Part shown: positions 34,961 to 46,100 of the stretch, piece by piece
Position numbering within the stretch: position 1 is the stretch's first letter
Layout of the letters: the number at the start of each line of letters is the position of its first letter
Assembly: GCF_022539505.1 (NCBI RefSeq)
Contig: NC_061514.1
Span: forward strand, 339,185,090-339,249,089
Reading direction: 5' to 3'
DNA from: Lolium rigidum
Lineage: Eukaryota > Streptophyta > Magnoliopsida > Poales > Poaceae
DNA length: 64,000 nt
The notes under the pieces: model-generated
Told to the model about the DNA's origin: nothing
Database searches by the model: none
What the model saw: the letters and a program-made list of their open reading frames with translations, nothing else
Position numbers and translations under genes: made by a program

Positions 34961-37565
34961 ATGAGCCTGAGGGGTCCGGCGCCGGCGTGCATGGGCAGGT
35001 TCTGGGCCATCTCTGAGTCATCGGGCGAGGGACCTGACGGAGAGGATGACGAAGAAGCGTCGGCAACTTCTCAGTTTTCTCTCAGGTATGTCTGCAGGTC
35101 CCCTTCGCCCGTAAGTGGTCGAGATTTGCAGGTTTCTTCTAGTGTGTCTCAGCGGGCGGCGTAGCGAGCTCGTCGTCAACTTCTACAGAAGGAGGCGGCG
35201 ATCTTTTTCGCATCGCCGGTGATCAGTACATCGGAGAATGTTTCGGGTGATCTGGATGTCAAAAATCAAAAAAAAAAACTCAAACAAGTGATCCGGCAAG
35301 TCCTTGAACCATCTTCCTATCCGGATGACGGTGCTGGAGGTTGGACCATGGTGAAGAGGAGGAATCGGTCGACGGCGATCACCGGACCTAGGGATGCTCA
35401 GATCCATGATCGTCCGATGGTTTTGAATTTGCGGGCCCGCGGGCCGACGCAGGGTGATCACCGTGGGCCAATGGCTACTGAGCTAAGCCCAAAAGGACGA
35501 CGTGATCGTATGCGTGCATATCGACAGGCGCAGACTGTTGCTGCTCCGAAACTTAACCTAGTTGCCGGTCGTGTGTTTCGGCATCTACTCGGATACACCT
35601 GGCGCCGCAAAACCCTGATCTCCACTGACGAATCGAGGCAACCGACGACGGCGATGAACCGTGACTCTGGTCAGGCGCCCGACCGAGGTGGAGATGGAAG
35701 GGGTAGACAGTTCCAGAGCGGAGGTAATGGACGAGGCGGTGGTCGATACTCTGGTCCCAACTCTTTCACGAAGCCTCAGAATTTTGTGCAAGGGGAATCA
35801 AGCGGGTCGGCTGCCTGGGAGGATCATGCTGGTGATCATTATCAGGACAACGCCGGAGATGTTGCTGACTATGGGAATCATGGTGGCTTTGGTCAGGGTG
35901 GTTTTGGAAGCTTCCACCGAGGATCTGGCTATGGATTCCACGCGAGACGTTTCAAATACCAGTATCACCGCCAGGGCACTTATCAGCAACGGAACCAAGC
36001 GTCTGCTGGTGGTTTTGGAGGAGTGACAGCTCGAAATAATTCAGGGGCTGATGGCGGTCGTCGAGAGGGGGGCATTGACCAGGCTCTGCTCCAACAGACG
36101 GTGCAAGCCGTGGTTGCAGCTGTGACAGCAGCCTCACACAAGGCTATCAGCCAACCTGGCGGGAACACTAACGTGGAAGGACAACCAGTACCTCCACCAC
36201 CAGTTGTTACACAAGCTGGTACTGGTACAGTAAACTCGGTAACGCAACCAGGCAATGCACAAGGAGGGAATTCTATGGTGGAGGAGGGTGCAGCAGTGGC
36301 AAAGAAAAAGAAGACGGATAGTTGTTTCCGTTGCAAGCAACCAGGCCATTATATTGATGATTGCACGGTGCCAATGTGTGACATTTGTGAGTCCATAACT
36401 CATGCTTCCAATGCTTGTCATTTATTACATGCTCCAAAACCTACAGTGGCTATGTATGGGTATGCCAATGAGGCACTTATGTTTTTTGAGGTTCCCTTTA
36501 GAGGTACTTATAAGCCAAAAGTGGAAAATGCAAAGCTGGCTAAAGTGACAATACAGGGTGAGGCCATGACTATTTCAGAGATAATTGAGCAGCTGAAGTG
36601 GATAGTTCCATCTGAGAATTTTCAGTGGGAAGTTACTCATTTTCATAATAATGTTTATAAGGTGAAGTTTCCTAGCAAGAATGAGGTGCAAAGGATGAAG
36701 AAATTCAGAACATACCCGGTACAAAACCGTGAACAGACATGGAATTTGATGAATGGTCTGTCATGGAGGAACCTACTTTTATGTTACCAGAAGTTAGGTT
36801 GAGGATCACTAGAATTCCTTCTGATGTGAGAAATGATTACATTGCTCTATGGGCTCTAGGTTCTCTTTTTGGAAAGACAATGGAGGTGGATATGGCTTTC
36901 ACAAGAAAAACCAAGATACTAAGGTTAAGGATTGGGTGTATGGATGCATCACTTATTTCAGAGACTTCTGATGTGTACATCTCAAGAGGATTTTTCCGTT
37001 TAGCTTTTCAAGTGGAGCAAAAGAATTTAGATGTTGAAATAGACATGGCCGGTGACCCCCATAATGATGGGAATAACAATGGTGGAAATGGTGGGAATGA
37101 AGAAGATAGAAGAAATGAGCATAGCAAGGATGAGGTTACACACATGGAGGTGGAGCAAACTTTAAACCCAGGGGCAAATCAAGGCCAAGTTGAAGACAAT
37201 AGTACAAATTTTAAACAAAATGAATTGATGGTTACTTTTGGGACTCTTCCTCCATATCCAATAAAAAATGATGTGAGTCTGCCATGTGTTTTTACTGCTG
37301 AAGGGGGTTCAGTTATTCCATCAGAGGAGACAGGAAAAAATATGAGTAAAAAACAGAGCTCAAAATGGCATTTTACAACAGTTTTCATCTCAAGCACAAA
37401 AAGACAGAAAGGGGGCTGATTTTGAGGAGGATCTGCTCTTGGATCAAGTGCCAATCATTGGTGGCAGAGTATTTGCATCGAATATCGTTCCTGCCCAGCT
37501 TTTGGCTGTCCACGCGACGGTGGCAGACCCGACAGCTTCACCTGCGCGCGTACAGGGCGGCCTGT
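34961..37565 (+). pseudogene. LINE ORF1 (nucleic-acid-binding protein), broken, part 1
   Basis: The frame begins MSLRGPAPACMGRFWAISES and carries an in-frame stop near 35163. It continues as a long basic, Gly-rich segment (35219-36250) followed by a CCHC zinc knuckle CFRCKQPGHYIDDC near 36331 and a second Cys-rich motif (CDICESITHASNAC). After a frameshift near 36740-36800, a DUF4283-like part (VRLRITRIPSDVRNDYIALW) and an acidic Asn/Gly-rich stretch follow. This is the layout of ORF1 in L1-type plant LINEs, which coats the element RNA. The frame shifts again at a G-run near 37412. A solo LTR interrupts the C-terminal part at 37566, and the ORF resumes at 38205. Confidence 0.82.
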
Positions 37566-38204
37566 TGAAAGGACACGGATGTCGCCTAGAGGGGGGGGGG
37601 TGAATAGGCGATTTAAAACTTTTACGAGATGGGCTTAACAAATGCGGAATAAAACTAGCGTTTACTTTGTCAAGCCCAAAGCCTATATACTATGGTTCAC
37701 CTATGTGCACCAACAACTTATTCTAAGCAAGAGTTCACCTATGTGCACCAACAACTTATGCTAAGCAATACAAGCAAGTATGTGATAGCAAGATATATAT
37801 AACTTCAAGCACGATGGCTATCACAAGGTAAAGTGCATAAGTAAAGAGCTCNNNNNNNNNNNNNNNNNNNNNNNNNNNNNNNNNNNNNNNNNNNNNNNNN
37901 NNNNNNNNNNNNNNNNNNNNNNNNNNNNNNNNNNNNNNNNNNNNNNNNNNNTGCACTTCATTTCTTAATTCTTCATCATGTTGATGTCTTGAAGTAACTT
38001 GAGGGCTCACTTCATCTTCATCTTCAAGACATACTTGACACTTGATATCCTTCATCAATTTCTTCTTATTGCAACCTTGAAGCCAACATATGGTTCAAGC
38101 ATTGTCTATGGACAACACCTACAAATATAACTCAATGCAAACATTAGTCCATAGGGATTGTCATTAATTACCAAAACCACACATGGGGGCTCCATGCACT
38201 TTCA
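37566..38204. mobile_element. Solo LTR inside LINE ORF1 (contains 100-N gap)
   Basis: Begins TGAAAGGACACGGATGTCGC and ends CATGCACTTTCA, with CCTGT on both sides (37561-37565 and 38205-38209). TGAAAG and CTTTCA are inverted ends. An internal near-duplicate (GTTCACCTATGTGCACCAAC near 37694 and 37734) is present. No internal domain is visible, but the gap 37852-37951 prevents certainty that it is solo. Confidence 0.82.
37852..37951. other. Assembly gap (100 N)
   Basis: Exactly 100 N within the solo LTR. True size unknown. Confidence 0.98.
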
Positions 38205-39140
38205 CCTGTACATTGTTCACCAAGTGGAGGAGGGGCGCCAATCTGCGGGTGCCACGCGCTCGCCGGGGGTAGGTCCCGATGCAGGATCCAATGCGGCCAC
38301 GCTGGGTGAGCTGCACGCCGGATCTTTTGTACCGGCCAATGCTGAGGCCATTTCTGGTACTGAGGTATGCGTGGATGGAAAAAAATTGTATTTCTCTTGA
38401 TTCTTTTCAAACAATGATAATAATTTACATAATATGAATGCATAGTTCGGTGAGAAGCTCGCTGGAACTCTTGGTGGTCATATTATGGAGGAGACTAATG
38501 TGGTTACCATGGTATTTTCCGATAAAAATATTTTATGTTCACATAATCCTTTGCATGTTGCTACTGTTGCTAAATCCCAAAATGTCCAAACACATGTTCA
38601 TGCGCTTGGTGGAGAAGTCAATGATTTTCAGATGGGGAGTCCGAAGAGTGCATCTATGCCGACCGAGGAGGAAGTAATTGCTTTCGGTGGTATTGCTCCT
38701 ACTATGGCTCGCTCCATTGCACGTCTGCAGCGCAAGGATAATGTTGATGATGAGGTCATGGACAAAGCTAGGAAGCTAGCTCAGCAACGCATGGACCCTA
38801 TGGTGACAGGTACTAAGAAATCTTCCAATCTCTCTTTTACTGAAAAGGATAGTGCGGAGATAATAGTACTAGCTTCACGTTTAGAGGTTTCTTTGGGAAA
38901 GGATGTTCATGAGGCAATGCAAACGGTAGATAGTAAAAAAAAGTAGAAGAAATCCGTAATATTCAATACCTACAGAAGAACATTGATTATGTAATTGAAG
39001 GGGATAATGGTCCCTCAAATTTGATTATGACTAATGTCTCAGCCTTATGTGAAGATCTTGTTGATGATGATAAGTAGATTAGTGATGTAGATGATTTAAT
39101 AGGGGACCCTCTACCACCTATAAAAGAGAAGAAGGTAAGG
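38205..39140 (+). pseudogene. LINE ORF1 C-terminal part, resumed
   Basis: After the solo LTR the frame continues (YIVHQVEEGRQSAG, then a second frame from 38485 with VIAFGGI and DEVMDKARKLAQQRMDPM). The helix-rich, charged C-terminus fits the tail of plant LINE ORF1 proteins. It ends at a stop near 38944, with further short frames to about 39140 before ORF2. Confidence 0.65.
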
Positions 39141-39149
39141 CAAAGAAAG

Positions 39150-39790
39150 GTGTATGATCCTTCTAATATTCGTAGGAGTAATAGAAAGAGAGTTAAGAAA
39201 ATCTACTAAAATGCAGAATTTAAAAGGCATGATTTTGAATGGAGGTGGCTTTGGTGATACGGCTAAACATATTTTTGTTAAAGAATCTATTAGGGAACAT
39301 GCACTTGATTTCATTGCTTTGCTGGAAACAGGGAGATCAAATTTTGCAATTCCTTTTTTAAATCAGCTAGCCGGGCCTTTTAACTTCTCCTGGTTTTGTT
39401 TACCCCCTCAAGGGAGGTCGGGAGGAATCTTGGTGGGAGTTAATTCGGATACTATTGATGTACTAAAAGTTACTACTGTGGACTTTTGTGTACGGTTACA
39501 TATGAAATGTAAGAGAGATGGGTTTGAATGGAATCTTGCGCCGGTCTATGGGGCCGCCCAAGACTCACAAAAACCAGATTTCCTAGCCGAGCTAGTAAGG
39601 ATGTGTGATAATCAAGATCTCCCTATGATGGTAGGTGGAGATTTTAATATCATTAGGAAGAAAGAAGAAAAAATAATGATAATTTTAATGCAAGATGGCC
39701 TTTTATGTTCAATACGATCATTCAATCTCTCAATTTAAGGGAAATTTCCCTTTCGGGGAGACAATATACATGGGCCAGTTGAAGAGATGG
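39150..39790 (+). pseudogene. LINE ORF2 N-terminus: endonuclease domain only
   Basis: Translation gives NGGGFGDTAKHIFVKESIRE, DFIALLETGRSNF (catalytic Glu of the APE-type endonuclease), RSGGILVGVNSDT, APVYGAAQDSQKPDFLAEL and MMVGGDFNIIRKKEE (GDFN motif), then after a frame change a block ending GRQYTWASSRDG. This enzyme nicks target DNA to prime reverse transcription. The sequence stops being LINE-like near 39790, so the reverse transcriptase and the A-tail are missing. This is a 3' loss, opposite to the usual 5' truncation. Confidence 0.85.
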
Positions 39791-39804
39791 GGGGGAGGGA
39801 GGAG

Positions 39805-39893
39805 ATGTGAAATTCTAGCAAAGGTGGCACTCCGGATCCTTGGCCCTTTGGTATTTCGTAAGCACATACAAATTGGATATGTGAAATTCTAGC
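39805..39893. repeat. 15-bp direct repeat flanking 59 bp at the LINE break
   Basis: ATGTGAAATTCTAGC occurs at 39805-39819 and 39879-39893. The 59 bp between resemble nothing known. It may mark the repair or deletion junction that removed the LINE 3' part. Confidence 0.7.
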
Positions 39894-40141
39894 GAAGCGC
39901 TAGTACTAGCAGTGCATTGTTATGGAAAATCTGACATTCAAATCGAACAGCAAAGAGACATTGCTACATTTCTTCAGCAAGGCAGTCCATGCTAGACAAC
40001 AAGTGCAAATCGGCAAATAAAAGTAATCAACAAATACGGCTTCTCCCCGCAAAAATGCAACATAAAGGGAAGGGGGAAATTCTTCACAACCAATCAGATA
40101 TTGGATCAGACGAAACCAAAATGTCGCTTGCATTTGCATTG

Positions 40142-41101
40142 CTAGTTGACGATGCGACAGTTCTTCCTGACCTCTCCGACGCCGCGGCCCTTGATATCAA
40201 TGGCGGCCATCTTAACCATCGCTTTAGCGAACTTCTTCTCCCACGACGCCGGGAACCTGGCATTGGCGCGCACCATCTTCCCAGTGGCCGGTGCACTCAG
40301 CAGCGCGGCGTCCGACGTGAACAGCACCCTGCGCGCTAGCACGTTTCTGTAGAACTGGTTGTCCAGCTTCCTGGGCGTCACGAAGTCCTGCACCACCGTC
40401 GGGTCGTTGCCCGTGGTCGGGCTAGCTGGGCACCGCCGGCGCAGGATGCTGGCGAGCGGCGCGCCGATGTCGGACTGGGAGGCGAGGCGGTCCTGCACGA
40501 AGGAGGAGCAGTGGGAACGGCCGATGGAGTGCGCGCCGGAGAGCACGACCATGTCCTCGGTGGAGAGGCCCTTGGCGGTGAAGCCGGAGACGAGGGTGGA
40601 CAGGTTGGAGGACGGGCCGGGCAGGAACAGGAGCGTGTCGTTGGCGACGGATCTGCGTCCGTCGAGCCGGCCCGCGGGGACGTGGAAGCTGACCCTGGCG
40701 TCGCTGAGGAGGTAGGACGCGTCGCGGGCGGCGAAGGCGATGATGTCGGCGCAGGACACGACGCCCGGGCAGGCGCGCTCGACGGCGGCCTTGGCCGCGT
40801 CGACCACCTCGTAGCCTCGCAGGCTCGGGTTGTTAGGCGCGCCGAGCTTCTCCGGCTGCGGGTTCGCCGACGTCGGGTCGAGCAGGACAGACGCGTCGCA
40901 GCCCTCGACGAAGCAGTCATGGAAGAGCATGCGGATGAGGCCGGCGCCGGAGCCGGCGTCGGAGCGGACGGCCTTCTTCACCTGGGCGCGCACGAGGGCC
41001 TCTGCATTGGGGCACGTCTTCTTGTAGTAACCCACCTGGAGGCCTTGGCACGCCGAGGCTAGGAGCAAGGCGCACGAGATGAAAATGGCAAGCTTAGCCA
41101 T
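40142..41101 (-). CDS. Class III peroxidase, intronless (copy 3)
   Basis: A single uninterrupted 319-residue frame on the minus strand. The signal peptide is about 1-20 (AIFISCALLLASACQG), and the mature protein starts LQVGYYKKTCP. Distal Arg57 and His61 (RMLFHDCF), [23 protein letters not shown] and proximal His191 (SGAHSIG) are all present, as is the final Cys in VRKNCRIVN. Its length is typical of a complete class III enzyme. It shares LLDPT...PEKL and GAHSIGxSHCSSF with the two spliced copies but lacks their Pro-rich linker and both introns. High GC content sets it apart from its surroundings. Predicted to be secreted and active on phenolic substrates with H2O2. The substrate is unknown. 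Confidence 0.95.
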   Translation of the reverse strand: MAKLAIFISCALLLASACQGLQVGYYKKTCPNAEALVRAQVKKAVRSDAGSGAGLIRMLFHDCFVEGCDASVLLDPTSANPQPEKLGAPNNPSLRGYEVVDAAKAAVERACPGVVSCADIIAFAARDASYLLSDARVSFHVPAGRLDGRRSVANDTLLFLPGPSSNLSTLVSGFTAKGLSTEDMVVLSGAHSIGRSHCSSFVQDRLASQSDIGAPLASILRRRCPASPTTGNDPTVVQDFVTPRKLDNQFYRNVLARRVLFTSDAALLSAPATGKMVRANARFPASWEKKFAKAMVKMAAIDIKGRGVGEVRKNCRIVN

Positions 41102-41202
41102 GTCTCCTTAGCTGATGAGAATGCTGTATAAGCTTAGCAGCTGTCAGCTGAGGACAGATGAATGTGGAGAGATGGTTGTGGACTGCTCATGTTTACGGAT
41201 CT

Positions 41203-41210
41203 TATTTATA
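41203..41210 (-). promoter_or_regulatory. TATA box of peroxidase copy 3
   Basis: TATAAATA on the minus strand, 102 bases before the start codon at 41101. Confidence 0.75.
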
Positions 41211-41524
41211 GATGGAGAGAGTGTGAGACGACGACACGTTCTGTGCCTTTCAATTGCTGCTTTCCTCAAATTAACGATTTGGTATGGGGTCCCTGTCTAT
41301 ATACTTCAATGGAATGAGATCAAGAAGACTTGGAAAATACCATATAAATTTGTTCATATCTCTATCTACAAAATGTTCATCGTGCTGCAATAATGTGTTC
41401 ACCTAAGGAAAATATGGAATCCTCTCGAGGGAATGGGAAATTTTTGCGGCCGACTCTATGGACTTGATCATAATGATCAAAAGATGTTCTCCATGTTTTT
41501 CTAAACTAGTTCTCAAAAAATATA

Positions 41525-41623
41525 CTACCCCCTCTATGTCCAGATATAAGATGTCCTAGAAGTTCAATTCAAATTGGTAAAATGTCCACCTTATACTTTC
41601 AGAGTAATTAGGAAGAGAGGTAG
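41525..41623. mobile_element. Possible small Stowaway-like MITE
   Basis: CTACCCCCTCTATG after TA (41523-41524), and on the right GAAGAGAGGTAG before TA (41624-41625), form weak inverted ends over about 99 bp. The inner part pairs poorly. Confidence 0.4.
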
Positions 41624-43575
41624 TAGTATTTACTTTCAGAGTTAATAAAATTATGACACCTTGCGCGGAAATTCAATTCGGCTCCCGGATGCGTATACTC
41701 CCTCTACCAAAAAATCATATTTCGAACTGTCAAAAAAAATTGACAAAAAATTCTACATGTACATCTCCATCATATATGTGCGTTCGTCAAGTTTCACGAA
41801 AACTGATATTTTTTGTGGTCTATGTAAAAAAGAGAAAATTTATCTTGTGAAAAGCTTTATTTTTAGCACTGAATTTTGTCTTTTTCACACACATCACATG
41901 ATAAGTTGACTTTTTATGAAACAGCGCGTAGCACGTGAAGATGTACGTACATATTTTTTATTTCAACTTTTTTAAAATTCAAACTGTGTAAAAAATGCAT
42001 TTTAAAATATAGGAAGCATATGCTACCATGTTCCAAAACACCACTCCCCACCTTGCGTTGATTTTAACATCAAACAGCCGTGCTCAGTTTGGACTGAGAA
42101 GTTAAAAATAACAAATTCTCAGGCCAAGACTACAAGTGGTACTCAACAGAAAAATGGTAATGATAATGCCAATGTGATCGACCATAAGACCCATAAGTAC
42201 AAGTGGCTCTCATCTATTTATCTATTTATAGTTCATTTGTAATTCTTGCTTTTTGGTATTGTCTCGCTATGGATAGAAGTAACTAAAACCAAATAAATGG
42301 AATACACATCAGACTTACATCAAAGCACTTAGATGTAATTTCCGTCAAAAAATGTACTGCAACAACACAGTCCCTTGCTCCATTTAATCTTTTGATGTCA
42401 AAAAATGATATCTTTCGATGAGGAGAAGGTATTAGGCAAAGCTATTTTTTCCTCGAAAAGGAGAGGATAACTCCAGTCCTCTGCGTCAATTCATCCTCAC
42501 AGCTTTTTATTAAAAAAATTAATCTCCAATTTTTTACAACTTACGGATCGTGCGAGATCGAGACATGAATCAACCAGCATATATCAACTAAACATCATGT
42601 AATCTGCTAGTATGGTGCCAACCGGCAAGGCTTGAATATACTCTGAGCAATTGTCAACCTACAATATTTCTTTCTGCACTTCCGAAAGTCTGGAAGGACC
42701 AACATAAAGCTGAAAACTAAGCATGCAAAAGTCTAACTAACATAGTAAGACATTTCTAAACGATGAATGAGCTGCCCACTTCAATGGTGAACCTAGAACC
42801 AATCCCTTTCCTTGGATTTCAGACCAGCATATTGCCGCTTCATCGCCATATCATGGAATAAGTCATGGAGCACGAAAGATTAAAAGAAGAGAAGACCACC
42901 TAAAATAAAATTTACATTATCATCGTGGCTGCCTCAAGTTAGGCGAATGGACAAACAACAATAGGTTGGGCTTGAGACATCAATTTGCGTAACCAACATA
43001 TCATACACTCTCATGTGCAGAGCGTTGGCCACATCCGCAACACAAGGGTAAGGGTAGATCCGCATGAATTTTTCTGTGCAATTTCGTCTTCATCTCGATA
43101 TGATGCCATCTAGTAGGACACAAAACCCAACACACACAAAACTTAAATTTTTTCATGCATGTGGACATATGGTTCCACCCTCACAAAACTGGTACGAACT
43201 ACCACCCTACTAATCGGTTTCTTGGTTTTGTCGTCCTCCTATCTATCTGTTTTAGATCTTGATTCGGTCACAAGGACATGATCGTTAGATAACTAGGTTT
43301 TCTTGTAAAATATTGTTTTCATGTTGGTTCTTTGTTTGGCAGGACCAACGTTTTGTCTCTTCGTATTTTTTGCTAGGTTTTGACCAATCGGATGGATAAA
43401 AGAATATTTAAATATTTTCTTTGGATGAAATCTTTCGTTTTTGAAAAAAAAATCAAAATGAGAAGATATTTCTTTTACTTATGTAAACATATATTGGGTT
43501 CACAGTTCTATGCATCCATGGAAGTAAATGATAAGGTTTATATTTCTTTATTCGTATGGTATTGTGTAAAATATA

Positions 43576-43851
43576 CTCTCTCCATCCCAAAATGTATGAC
43601 GTCTAAAGATTAGTCGAAAGTTAAATCTTACTAACTTCGATTAAATATTTAGGAAAAAGATATTTACATCCACAATATCAAATGAAAATATTAAGATAAT
43701 ATACTTTGTGGTGAATCTATATATTGATATTGATTTAGTATTGTAAATGTTTATATCTTCATGTATAAACTTGGTCAAACTTTTAAAACGTTGACTTTTG
43801 ATCAATCCTTAGAGACTTAGACGCCTTACATTTTAGGACGGACGGAGGGAG
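43576..43851. mobile_element. Stowaway MITE
   Basis: Ends CTCTCTCCATCCCAAAATGT and, reversed, CTCCCTCCGTCCGTCCTAAA are inverted repeats flanked by TA (43574-43575 and 43852-43853). The arms extend inward (TATGACGTCTAAAGATTAGT against reversed AAGGCGTCTAAGTCTCTAAG). 276 bp. Confidence 0.9.
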
Positions 43852-45959
43852 TACATATTTTGGAGAATACTTGATTATATCATGACCTTTCTAACAAAAA
43901 GTTGAAATTCTCCATATGACAATACAGTATGGGTGTTATTTTGGGGAGGGGCTAAAGTATGAGCACAACAGCTATCGAGTGGGATGCCCATAGTAGTTAG
44001 CAGCACCAAACATTACTTATGGCGACATTGGCATAATGACAATGCTTCCCATGCATACTTATGTATAATAAGATTTCTTTAATCGAATGGAATCATCAAT
44101 ATACTACTGTTACTCAGCTTTATCCATGCATGAGCAACACGACAGGTCAATACAGCTGCATGGATGCATATGCATGCACAATCGCACATGTTGTCCTCTA
44201 CATTAGAACTCAACTCCTTTCACTTTAAGGCTTAGACTAACTATTTCTGTCACTCCTTTTTGCAGGCCATGAAGTAGGTCGTGTTTGCGTTTTCTGGGAA
44301 GGCGAATAAAGCCTACACTTTCGTCTCCTTTTGCGCTTGCCGTGTGAGGGAAAGGATTAGAACCCGATAGATCTCGAGTAGTAGTAAGGTCGGATTATAC
44401 ATGTGCGCAATGCACCAACCATGCATGCCAGAGGGTTGTTGCCACATAGTTTTGTTTCTTTATAGATCATGTGCCGCAATGCCACCAACTCTCTCATCTT
44501 GTCGGTTTTGTTGTCAGTCATTTGAAAGTTTGCTGAATATTGTCGAAATATGGATGCTTTGTAAGGCAGTGGACTCGTGCAAAGCAAGAGAGATCATGAC
44601 ACATCGTTCCAAGCAGCATGTGCATGCTCGATGCACACCCCAAAGTGGAACAATGCGCATCTCTTCTGCGCGGTGCATACAATCATCAAGTGGGTAGTTG
44701 TTGCTGCATCCGCTTGTATGTACTCCCTCCGATCAGATTAGATTGTGCGAGCGGTGCAGATCTAGTAGCCTACGTACACACATAGGTCGCGTTGATTAAA
44801 TATGACCATAGGGAGTGCTATTTTGGATTCTCCCCTTTCGACCCGTCACAGATTCTCCCCTTTCGATCTTTTCGTGTCGATGGTTAGCGGGAAATCATGG
44901 ATTTGACATTCAAGTGAGTGTATACGGTCACAACGCGTTTACCAACCTTATGTTTGCCTAGAGTTATTCATGTGTCTCTTTAAAATCTTTCAGTTAGTTT
45001 AACATGCATGTTTGGTCTTCTGTACTTGACTCATTGTGGAAATTTGAGATGCAAAAGTGTAAGCTAGAGATCATGACTTGGAAGAACCTTGATGTAAATT
45101 TTAGTTTTGTCTCTGGTATTTATTTTTATCTTTTGTTTCTATTTTTGCTTTTCCCGATGTGATGTATACTTTGCTTAACAGACCAATGAAATCGATCCGA
45201 TTGTTTTCTTTAAAAAGTATGGAACTGTTCTTACCTTCTGACGCGATGAAAAAAAATATGACTACGTTAGTGTGAATGTATCTTTGTAAGGGTCATAAGG
45301 CACGTCCGACGAAGCTCTGAATCACCCTCTTTCTTCAACTCCTAGGACCCTTGTGCGTGTGACCTGATTGTAGTGAAGTTCGCACATTAAATTTTGTGTC
45401 AAAAATACACAACAGCCAAGTTCAAGCCTCTCTCTCTGATGATCTAGGCGATCTACCTAATATGCATATATCCCAATCATAGGGAATGTAAATCCACTTC
45501 TCACATACACATGATTTTCTGGAATTCTCCCCGGCCTCGATGGTTTCTTTCTCAAGATGCATCACACCCAGATAGTTGGGACATCTTGACTAAAGATTTG
45601 GACGACCAGCCCAATCCCCTTTTGGGATCCATGTGATTTTTTTTTTCATAAAGATAGATTCCAGTGCACTTCCTAAATCTTAGCAAAGAACAACACAATT
45701 TTTTTAGGTTTGTTAAATCTTGAAAAAAAGCATGCATATAATATATTGAGTTCAGACTTACATATGTAAACTTCGTCAAACAATATATCCATTTGCTATA
45801 TTTCAAAAAATGAGAAATTAATAAGGTAGGAGTAAGTTCATAGATTTTGAAACTTATACCGTTGTTTCTGAATATTTAGTTCATATTTAAATCTGGATCC
45901 CGATATGGTGCCAATACTACTGTGAGTCTACTACTCCCCAACCCAGGAAGCAGTCGATA

Positions 45960-46100
45960 GTTGAGATCTTGGGAACAGTTCGTTCCGAAAATCTGCTCCA
46001 CCAAATACCGTCTTCTTGCGCTTCACGTAAGCGCGGGACCTCAACTTCAATCCCTCTCCGGCGCTCGCAGCTTATCCTCCTTCTTGCGCGACGGATCGCT
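45960..46100 (+). other. Candidate 5' non-coding exon of the ankyrin-type gene
   Basis: A C/T-rich, GC-richer stretch ending GGATCGCT before GTGAGT (46101). It looks like a plant 5' untranslated exon followed by an intron, 1.1 kb upstream of the first coding exon. No transcript support. Confidence 0.35.

Larger units (their letters stand above)
41211..45950. other. Intergenic, AT-rich, MITE debris
   Basis: No gene could be supported on either strand. MITE-type starts (ACTCCCTCT or ACTCCCTCC) occur near 41697 and 44719 without a clear partner end. Confidence 0.5.

Noticed and set aside
40511..41062. A 183-residue + strand frame opposite peroxidase copy 3
   Set aside because: It is the antisense shadow of the GC-rich peroxidase. 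The minus frame has all catalytic motifs.
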